From positions 12,602-76,601 of the forward strand of contig NZ_CALFYO010000009.1 of NCBI RefSeq assembly GCF_937952055.1: DNA of 64,000 bases. Reading direction: 5' to 3'. The stretch comes from an uncultured Piscinibacter sp. (GTDB lineage Bacteria; Pseudomonadota; Gammaproteobacteria; Burkholderiales; Burkholderiaceae_C). Made by a program: the position numbers and the translations under genes. The notes below the pieces were generated by a model. That model did no database searches, was not told where the DNA came from, and was given only the letters and a program-made list of their open reading frames with translations. Of this stretch, positions 7,873 through 14,800 are shown piece after piece. The stretch's first letter is position 1. Each line of letters begins with the position of its first letter.

Positions 7873-9060
7873 ATGAAGAACGCGATCCTGCGGCGGGCCA
7901 GAGCCGCCCGTGAAGCGCTGACGTTGCCGCCCTTGGCGCGCGCCGAACTGAAACTCGATCGCGGCGGGCTGCCGGGCAGCGACCCGGGCGCCGAGCGTGT
8001 CCTGCCGGCGCTGATGGTGTGGATGAGCCTGGCCCAGGACCGCTCGCCGAGCGCCGACGGCGGTGTGGCGCGCAGCTACGACCTGCTGCGCGGCTGGGAA
8101 ACCTCCTACCCCGAGACGACAGGCTACATCGTCCCGACGTTCATCGCGTACGGGCAGCGCACCGGGCGAGAGGACATGCTCGCCCGCGCGCGTCGCATGA
8201 CCGACTGGCTGGTGAGGATCCAGTTGCCGGGCGGCGGCTTCCAAGGCGGGCGCATCGACTCCGTGCCGGTCGTGCCCGTGACCTTCAACACCGGCCAGAT
8301 CCTCATCGGCCTGGCCGCGGCCGAGACGGCGTTCGGCGGTTACCGCGAGCCGATGCGCAGGGCCGCCGACTGGCTTGCACGGACGCAGGACGCGGACGGC
8401 TGCTGGCGCAGCCATCCCACGCCCTTTGCGGCGCCCGGGGAGAAGGAATACGAGACCCATGTCGCGTGGGGCCTGTTCGAGGCGGCACGCGTCGAACCCG
8501 ACCGCGGTTATGGCGAAGCCGGTCTGCGCAACGTGGCCTGGGCGCTGAGCTCCCAGGCGGAGGACGGCTGGCTGCCCAAGTGCTGTCTGGTCGATCCGGC
8601 GCGGCCGCTGACACACACCATCGGCTACGCGCTGCGCGGCGTGCTGGAGGCCCATCGCTATCGGCCCGACGCCGCCCTGCTCGAAGCTGCCCGGCGCATT
8701 GCCGACGGGTTGTTGCTCGCGTCCCGACCGGATGGCCATCTCGCGGGGCGTCTGTCGCGCGGCTGGCGTCCCGCCGTGCCCTGGGTCTGTCTGACCGGCG
8801 CGGCGCAGGTGGCCATCTGCTGGTTCATGCTGTTCCGCATCACCGGCGAGCGGCGCTATCTCGAGGCAGGCTTGCGCGCCAACGCCTACGTGCGCCGCAC
8901 CGTCCGTCTGGACGGACCGGAGGAAGTCCGCGGCGGAGTCAAGGGCGCCTTTCCCGTCGACGGAGACTACGGTCGCTTCCAGCTGCTCAACTGGGCGGCG
9001 AAGTTCCTCGCCGACAGCCTGATGCTGGAAGCCGATCTGAAACGCGAAGGCCTGGCCTGA
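7873..9060 (+). CDS. Alpha/alpha-toroid protein of unknown activity
   Basis: A 395-residue protein with repeated helix-hairpin signatures typical of (alpha/alpha)6 toroids such as terpenoid cyclases, six-hairpin glycosidases and glycan lyases. Repeats are visible as WLVRIQLPGGGFQGG, WLARTQDADGCWRS and ALSSQAEDGWLPK, each with a Gly-rich turn followed by an aromatic residue. No signal peptide is seen from the chosen start ATG 7873 (MKNAILRR). That start lacks a clear ribosome site, so in-frame GTG 7834 or 7816 are alternatives. It is divergent from the ACP operon. A role in processing or trimming a surface glycan is plausible, a triterpene cyclase less so because the DxDD motif is not seen. 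Function not assigned. Confidence 0.75.
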   Translation: MKNAILRRARAAREALTLPPLARAELKLDRGGLPGSDPGAERVLPALMVWMSLAQDRSPSADGGVARSYDLLRGWETSYPETTGYIVPTFIAYGQRTGREDMLARARRMTDWLVRIQLPGGGFQGGRIDSVPVVPVTFNTGQILIGLAAAETAFGGYREPMRRAADWLARTQDADGCWRSHPTPFAAPGEKEYETHVAWGLFEAARVEPDRGYGEAGLRNVAWALSSQAEDGWLPKCCLVDPARPLTHTIGYALRGVLEAHRYRPDAALLEAARRIADGLLLASRPDGHLAGRLSRGWRPAVPWVCLTGAAQVAICWFMLFRITGERRYLEAGLRANAYVRRTVRLDGPEEVRGGVKGAFPVDGDYGRFQLLNWAAKFLADSLMLEADLKREGLA

Positions 9061-9087
9061 GGGCCGTGGACGATCGATCGCGAGCGC

Positions 9088-10158
9088 TCAGGCGAGGTTG
9101 AAGGCCTCGCCGAGCCGCTGGACCCTGCCGGTCTCGGCGGCGTGGTAACCCATCAACGAGGAAATCGCCGCGCGCGACGCTGGCGATGCGAGCAACTCCA
9201 GCACCGGTTTCACGTGCAGCTGCTCCAGGCTCGCAATGCGCAGCGCAAAGAAGTAGCGCTCGCGCAGCAGCGGGATGAAGTGCAGCCCGAAGCGCTGTGC
9301 CGCGGTCTGCACGCCGATGCCGACGTCGGCCATGCCGCTGGCGATGTAGGCCGCCACCGCGGCATGGGTCAGCTCGGTGTCGTCGAATCCGAGCACCTCG
9401 CCCGGTGCGATGCCTTCGCGTTCGAGCAGCAGTTCGGTGAGCACCCGCGTGCCGGAACCTTCCGGGCGGTTGACGAAGCGCAGGTCCGCTCGTCTCAGGT
9501 CTGCCACGCCAGCCACCTTCTTCGGGTTGTCGCGCGCGACGAACAGGCCCTGCGTGCGCACTGCGACGTGCACCAGGCAATGCGTGTCGGCACGCAGCCA
9601 GCGCAGGTAGCGGCGCAGGGCATGGCCTTCGAACTCGCCGACCGGCACGTGCAGGCCGGCGAGATCGCAGTCGCCGCGCGCGAGCGCCGCCACCGACTCC
9701 AGGCTGTTGCGGTAGCGCAGTTCCACGGGCAGCTCCGCGGCGTGCATCAGTTCCCGCAGCCGCGCCACCGCGAAGCCGTGGCTCGCGTCGATGCGCACGG
9801 CCGCACGTGTGGGCACCAGGCTGCGGTCGAGGTCGCGCTCCAGCTCGGAGGCGAGCGACTCCAGCAGCGGCGACAGACGCGCGGCAATGCGCCGGTCGGC
9901 CCAGATCAGCTTGTGCGCCAGTTCGGTGAGCACGGAGCCGCGTCCGCGGCCGGACTCGATCAGCGCCGCACCGAACAAGGCCTCGGCGTGCTTGATCAGT
10001 CCCCAGGCGTGCCGGTAGGACTGGCCGACGCCGCGCGCGGCCTCGGCCAGCGAGCCGCTTTCCTGCACGCCGGCCAGCAGCGCCAGCAAGGCCGTGCTGT
10101 CGATGCGCGGTCCGCCGGGCGGGCCGACGTCCCACTGGGGGCGCAGGATGATGTCCAT
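9088..10158 (-). CDS. ModE/LysR-like regulator with substrate-binding domain
   Basis: A 356-residue transcription regulator. The N-terminus (residues about 20-85) is a ModE-like winged helix (LLALLAGVQESGSLAEAAR, SYRHAWGLIKHAE). The C-terminal 220 residues resemble periplasmic molybdate-binding-type domains (FVNRPEGSGTR, ASGMADVGIGVQTAA). It starts at ATG 10158, 53 nt from and divergent to the formate dehydrogenase genes, so it most likely controls them. Formate dehydrogenase clusters of Cupriavidus have a divergent LysR-type regulator, FdsR, in the same place, and this protein may be its counterpart. The ligand could be formate, molybdate or tungstate; the sequence does not decide. Confidence 0.85.
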   Translation of the reverse strand: MDIILRPQWDVGPPGGPRIDSTALLALLAGVQESGSLAEAARGVGQSYRHAWGLIKHAEALFGAALIESGRGRGSVLTELAHKLIWADRRIAARLSPLLESLASELERDLDRSLVPTRAAVRIDASHGFAVARLRELMHAAELPVELRYRNSLESVAALARGDCDLAGLHVPVGEFEGHALRRYLRWLRADTHCLVHVAVRTQGLFVARDNPKKVAGVADLRRADLRFVNRPEGSGTRVLTELLLEREGIAPGEVLGFDDTELTHAAVAAYIASGMADVGIGVQTAAQRFGLHFIPLLRERYFFALRIASLEQLHVKPVLELLASPASRAAISSLMGYHAAETGRVQRLGEAFNLA

Positions 10159-10180
10159 ATAGGAAGTTCAGAACATATTG
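10156..10180. promoter_or_regulatory. Candidate operator between regulator and formate dehydrogenase genes
   Basis: The 53-nt divergent gap holds an AT-rich island unusual for this genome. GTTC-A-GAAC is a perfect 9-nt dyad at 10166-10174, flanked by CATATAG at 10156-10162 and CATATTG at 10174-10180. It overlaps the regulator start codon, consistent with autoregulation and control of the fds genes. Confidence 0.45.
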
Positions 10181-10211
10181 TGCCCGCCCGCCGGCCGTAC
10201 CCTGCCAGGCC

Positions 10212-11942
10212 ATGAACACGACCGCCATCTCGCTGCAGTCCGTCAGCGAACAGTTGCCGCGCCGCAAGACGGCGCGCCACCAGGGGCGCACGGCTGATGC
10301 CGCCACGCTGAACGAGGTGCGCCGCACGCTGGGTGAGTTGCCGCTGCGCCGCGATCTGCTGATCGAGCACCTGCACGCGCTGAACGACCGCTTCGGCCAG
10401 CTGCGCACCGACCACATGGCCGCCCTCGCGCAGCTGCTCAAGCTGGCGCAGGTCGAGGTGTTCGAGGTGGCGAGCTTCTATCATCACTTCGACGTGGTGC
10501 GCGAGAACGAGGAGGGTCGATTCCAGTCGCCGCCCAGGCTGACGGTGCGCGTCTGCAACGGGCTGTCCTGCGAACTGGCTGGAGCGCAGGCATTGCTGGC
10601 GAAGCTGCCGGCGCTGCTCGGCGGCGAGGTGCGCGTCGTGGAGGCGCCCTGCGTCGGCCGCTGCGAGCAGGCGCCGGTGGCGGTGGTGCATCAGCGCGCG
10701 GTGCCCGAGGCGGACGCGGACGCGGTGCAGGCGCTGGTGAAGGCGGACCGACGCCACGACGACCTCCCTGCGGCCGTGGACCTGACAGCTTACCTCGCCC
10801 AGGGCGGCTATCGGCTGCTGCGCGACTGCCAGGCCGGCGTCCGCGACGTCGAGGCGGTCATCAAGGCGATGGAGGACTCCGGCCTGCGCGGCCTCGGCGG
10901 CGCCGGCTTCCCGGCCGGGCGCAAGTGGCGCATCGTGCGCGCCGAGGCAGCCCCGCGGCTGATGGCGGTGAACATCGACGAAGGCGAACCCGGCACCTTC
11001 AAGGACCGCCACTACCTCGAGCGCGACCCGCACCGCTTCCTCGAAGGGCTGCTCGTGGCCGCCTGGGCGGTCGGCATCGCCAAGGTCTACGTCTACCTGC
11101 GCGACGAGTACCACGGCTGCCGTGCGCTGCTCGAGCGCGAGCTGGCGGCGCTTCGCGCGAACCCGCCCGCGGGTGGCCTGCCCGAGATCGAGCTGCGCCG
11201 CGGCGCCGGCGCCTACATCTGCGGCGAGGAGTCCGCGATGATCGAGTCGATCGAGGGCAAGCGAGGCATGCCGCGGCTGCGCCCGCCCTACGTGGCACAG
11301 GTCGGCCTGTTCGGTCGGCCGACGCTGGAGCACAACTTCGAGACCCTGTTCTGGGTGCGCGACATCGTCGAGCGCGGCCCGCAGTGGTTCGCGGCGAACG
11401 GCCGCCACGGCCGCCAGGGTCTGCGCTCGTTCTCGGTGTCGGGCCGCGTGCGCGAACCCGGCGTGAAGCTGGCGCCGGCCGGCATCACGCTGCGCGAGCT
11501 GGTCGACGAATACTGCGGCGGACTGCCCGAGGGACACGAGCTGTACGGCTATCTGCCCGGGGGTGCCTCGGGCGGCATCCTGCCCGCCTCGATGGCCGAC
11601 ATTCCCCTGGACTTCGACACCTTGCAGCCCCACGGCTGCTTCATCGGCTCGGCGGCAGTGGTCGTGCTGACCAGGAGCGCCACCCACGTCGACCGCGCGG
11701 TCGACGCCGCGCGCAACCTGATGCGCTTCTTCGAGGACGAGTCGTGCGGCCAGTGCACGCCGTGCCGCGCCGGGACGGCGAAGACGCGCGCGCTGATCGA
11801 GCGCGAGAGCTGGGACATCGTGCTGCTCGCCGAGCTGTCGCAGGTGATGCGCGACGCGTCGATCTGCGGCCTCGGTCAGGCTGCACCGAACCCGGTGGAC
11901 TGCGTGGTCCGCTACTTCCCGCACGAGCTGGAGCGCTCATGA
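10212..11942 (+). CDS. fdsB: NAD-linked formate dehydrogenase, fused gamma-beta (NuoE-NuoF-like) subunit
   Basis: A 576-residue diaphorase subunit that passes electrons from the formate-oxidising subunit to NAD+. Residues about 30-170 are NuoE-like with a thioredoxin-fold [2Fe-2S] site (Cys115, Cys120, Cys147, Cys151). Residues about 195-576 are NuoF-like: GLRGLGGAGFPAGRKW (224-239) and GAGAYICGEE (331-340) for FMN/NAD, and a [4Fe-4S] site at Cys512, Cys515, Cys518 (SCGQCTPCRAG) and Cys552. Most Fds enzymes encode these parts as separate genes, fdsG and fdsB; the fusion matches the Fdh1 beta subunit of Methylobacterium. Its stop overlaps the alpha-subunit start (ATGA). Start ATG 10212 lacks a strong ribosome site. 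Confidence 0.95.
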   Translation: MNTTAISLQSVSEQLPRRKTARHQGRTADAATLNEVRRTLGELPLRRDLLIEHLHALNDRFGQLRTDHMAALAQLLKLAQVEVFEVASFYHHFDVVRENEEGRFQSPPRLTVRVCNGLSCELAGAQALLAKLPALLGGEVRVVEAPCVGRCEQAPVAVVHQRAVPEADADAVQALVKADRRHDDLPAAVDLTAYLAQGGYRLLRDCQAGVRDVEAVIKAMEDSGLRGLGGAGFPAGRKWRIVRAEAAPRLMAVNIDEGEPGTFKDRHYLERDPHRFLEGLLVAAWAVGIAKVYVYLRDEYHGCRALLERELAALRANPPAGGLPEIELRRGAGAYICGEESAMIESIEGKRGMPRLRPPYVAQVGLFGRPTLEHNFETLFWVRDIVERGPQWFAANGRHGRQGLRSFSVSGRVREPGVKLAPAGITLRELVDEYCGGLPEGHELYGYLPGGASGGILPASMADIPLDFDTLQPHGCFIGSAAVVVLTRSATHVDRAVDAARNLMRFFEDESCGQCTPCRAGTAKTRALIERESWDIVLLAELSQVMRDASICGLGQAAPNPVDCVVRYFPHELERS

Positions 11943-14755
11943 ACAAGCCCGTCGACTTCATCGAGTTTTCGCTCAACGGCAAGACGGTCGCCGCCGCTCC
12001 GGGCGAGACCATCCTGCAGACCGCCAAGCGCTCCGGGGTGCGCATTCCGCACCTGTGCGCGAAGGAGGGACTGGAGCCGGCGGGCAACTGCCGTGCCTGC
12101 GTGGTGGAAGTGAAGGGCGAGCGCACGCTGGCCCCGTCGTGCTGCCGCACGCCGACACCGGGCATGGCGGTGGACAGCGCCAGCCCGCGAGCGGTGGCGG
12201 CGCAGACCATGGTGCTGGAGCTGCTGGTCAGCGATGCCGGCCGAGCCAGCGCCGAGCACTCGCACGATTCCGAGCTGCTGTTCTGGGCCGACAAGTGGAA
12301 GGCGCCGCGCGGCCGCCTGCCCGAGCGCGAGACGATCGCGGCCGATGCCTCGCATCCCGCCTTTGAGGTCAACCTCGACGCCTGCATCCAGTGCACGCGC
12401 TGCATCCGCGCCTGCCGCGACATCCAGGTCAACGACGTGCTGGGGCTGTCGCATCGTGGCTCGCACGCGAAGATCGTGTTCGACCAGGACGACGCCGTCG
12501 TCGCCTCGAGCTGCGTGGCCTGCGGCGAATGCGTGCAGGCCTGCCCGACCGGCGCGCTGATGCCGGCGCGCGGCGCGGGCCTGGCGAAGATCGACCGCGA
12601 GGTCGAGTCCGTGTGTCCGTACTGCGGCGTCGGCTGCCAGCTGACGATGCACGTCGGACGCGACGAGAAGGGGGCCGAGAAGGTGCACTACGTCACCGGC
12701 CGCGACGGCCCGGCCAACCACGGCCGGCTGTGCGTCAAGGGCCGCTTCGGCTTCGACTACATCCACAACGAGCGACGCCTGACCGCGCCGCTGGTGCGCC
12801 GCGAGGGCGTGGCCAAGGACCCGGCCCACATCGAGCGCTTCAAGCGCGGCGAACTGCCCCTGTCGGCGTTGTTCCGCGAGACGAGCTGGGAGGATGCGCT
12901 GGACCTCGCCGCCGGCGGCCTGGCGCGCATCCGCGACGCCACGCCGGCCGGTCAGCCCAGCCGCCTGGCCGGCTTCGGCTCGGCCAAGGGCAGCAACGAG
13001 GAGGCCTACCTGTTCCAGAAGCTGGTGCGCACCGGCCTGCGCACGCACAACGTCGACCACTGCACCAGGCTGTGTCATGCCAGTTCGGTGGCGGCGCTGC
13101 TCGAAGGGCTGGGGTCGGGGGCCGTGTCCAACCCGGTGGAGGACGTCGCACAGGCGGATGTCATCCTGCTCATCGGTGCCAACCCGTCGTCCAACCACCC
13201 GGTGGCGGCGAGCTGGATGAAGAACGCCGTCCAGCGCGGCGCCCGGCTCATCCTGGCCGATCCCCGCGCAACACCGATGGCGCGCTTCGCCACCTGGCAC
13301 CTGGCCTTCCGCCCGGACACCGACGTGGCGCTGCTCACCGGCCTGCTGCACGTGATCGTCGCAGAGGGCCTGGTCGACGAGGCTTTCGTCGCCGCGCGCG
13401 TCAACGGCTACGAGGCGGTGAAGGCAGCGGTGGCCGAGGCGACGCCGGAGCGCATGGCCGAGATCTGCGGCATCCCGGCCGAGACCCTGCGCGAGGTGGC
13501 GCGCGCCTTTGCCACCTCGAAGGCGTCGATCATCCTGTGGGGCATGGGTGTCAGCCAGCACGTGCACGGCACCGACAACGCGCGCTGCCTGATCGCGCTG
13601 TCGCTGCTCACCGGCCAAATCGGCCGTCCCGGCACGGGACTGCACCCGCTGCGCGGCCAGAACAACGTGCAGGGCGCCAGCGACGCCGGCCTGATTCCGA
13701 TGATGTATCCGAACTACCAGCACGTGGCGCGCGACGGCGCGCAGGCGCAGTTCAAGGCGCTGTGGGGCACCCCGCTGGGTGGGCAGCCCGGCCTCACGGT
13801 GGTGGAGATCATGAGGGAGGCCGCCGCCGGCCGCATCACCGGCATGTACGTCGAGGGCGAGAACCCGGCGATGAGCGACCCCGACCTCGACCATGCGCGC
13901 GCCGCGATGGCCAGGCTCGAGCACCTCGTCGTGCAGGACATCTTCGCCACCGAGACGGCGATCCTCGCCGACGTGGTGCTGCCCGCATCGGCCTTCGCCG
14001 AGAAGTGGGGCAGCGTCACCAACACCGACCGGTTGATCCAGATCGGCCGCCCGGCGCTGAACCCGCCGGGCCAGGCGCGCCAGGACCTGTGGGCGATCGA
14101 GCGGATCGGCCGCCGGCTCGGCCTGCCCTGGGACTACTGGCGTGACGAGGATGGCGACGGCCACGCCGCCGCCGAGGCGCCGGTCGCACGCGTGTACGAG
14201 GAAATGCGCACGGTGATGGAGCCGCTGGCCGGCGTGCCCTGGAGCCGCCTGGTGCGCGAGGACGCGGTGGTCACCCCCGCCGAGCGCGAGGACCAACCTG
14301 GCCATGCGGTGGTCTTCATCGACCGCTTCCCGACACCGGACGGCCGGGCGACCCTGGTGCCGGCACGCTTCGTCGCCGGCCCCGAGCAGCCCGACGCCGA
14401 GTTTCCCTTCGTGATCTCCACCGGCCGCGTGCTCGAACACTGGCACACCGGCGCGATGACGCGTCACGCCGGCGTGCTCGACGCGCTGGCGCCGGTGGCC
14501 ACGATCAGCATCCATCCCGACGACGCGCAGCGCGTCGGCGTGGCGCATGGCGGGGCGCTTCGCGTCGAATCGCACCACGGTGCGATCGAGGGAGTGGCCG
14601 AGGTGACGCGCGCCGTCAATCCAGGCCACCTGTTCGTGCCGTTTGCGTACTGGGAGGCGGCGGCCAACCGGCTCACGGGGTCGGCGCTCGATCCGTTCGG
14701 CAAGATTCCCGGCTTCAAAGTCACGGCGGTGCGGGCGTTCGCGGTGTCCGGCTGA
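11939..14755 (+). CDS. fdsA: Formate dehydrogenase alpha subunit (Mo/W-bis-MGD, FeS-rich)
   Basis: A 938-residue catalytic subunit that oxidises formate to CO2. In order it has an N-terminal NuoG-like [2Fe-2S] domain (Cys40, Cys51, Cys54, Cys68/69), two ferredoxin [4Fe-4S] sites (Cys149/152/155/159 and Cys192/195/198/202), a proximal [4Fe-4S] site (Cys226/229/233/265) and the molybdopterin domain. The metal ligand is a cysteine, Cys379 in TRLCHASS, not selenocysteine. Start ATG 11939 overlaps the beta-subunit stop. The accessory genes fdsC/fdhD and fdsD do not follow: the next gene is unrelated, so maturation factors must be elsewhere. Molybdenum versus tungsten cannot be read from the sequence. 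Confidence 0.95.
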   Translation: MNKPVDFIEFSLNGKTVAAAPGETILQTAKRSGVRIPHLCAKEGLEPAGNCRACVVEVKGERTLAPSCCRTPTPGMAVDSASPRAVAAQTMVLELLVSDAGRASAEHSHDSELLFWADKWKAPRGRLPERETIAADASHPAFEVNLDACIQCTRCIRACRDIQVNDVLGLSHRGSHAKIVFDQDDAVVASSCVACGECVQACPTGALMPARGAGLAKIDREVESVCPYCGVGCQLTMHVGRDEKGAEKVHYVTGRDGPANHGRLCVKGRFGFDYIHNERRLTAPLVRREGVAKDPAHIERFKRGELPLSALFRETSWEDALDLAAGGLARIRDATPAGQPSRLAGFGSAKGSNEEAYLFQKLVRTGLRTHNVDHCTRLCHASSVAALLEGLGSGAVSNPVEDVAQADVILLIGANPSSNHPVAASWMKNAVQRGARLILADPRATPMARFATWHLAFRPDTDVALLTGLLHVIVAEGLVDEAFVAARVNGYEAVKAAVAEATPERMAEICGIPAETLREVARAFATSKASIILWGMGVSQHVHGTDNARCLIALSLLTGQIGRPGTGLHPLRGQNNVQGASDAGLIPMMYPNYQHVARDGAQAQFKALWGTPLGGQPGLTVVEIMREAAAGRITGMYVEGENPAMSDPDLDHARAAMARLEHLVVQDIFATETAILADVVLPASAFAEKWGSVTNTDRLIQIGRPALNPPGQARQDLWAIERIGRRLGLPWDYWRDEDGDGHAAAEAPVARVYEEMRTVMEPLAGVPWSRLVREDAVVTPAEREDQPGHAVVFIDRFPTPDGRATLVPARFVAGPEQPDAEFPFVISTGRVLEHWHTGAMTRHAGVLDALAPVATISIHPDDAQRVGVAHGGALRVESHHGAIEGVAEVTRAVNPGHLFVPFAYWEAAANRLTGSALDPFGKIPGFKVTAVRAFAVSG

Positions 14756-14800
14756 GTTGGGGGGATCGGGGCGCGCCACTCTCCGGGGCATACTCGCCGG

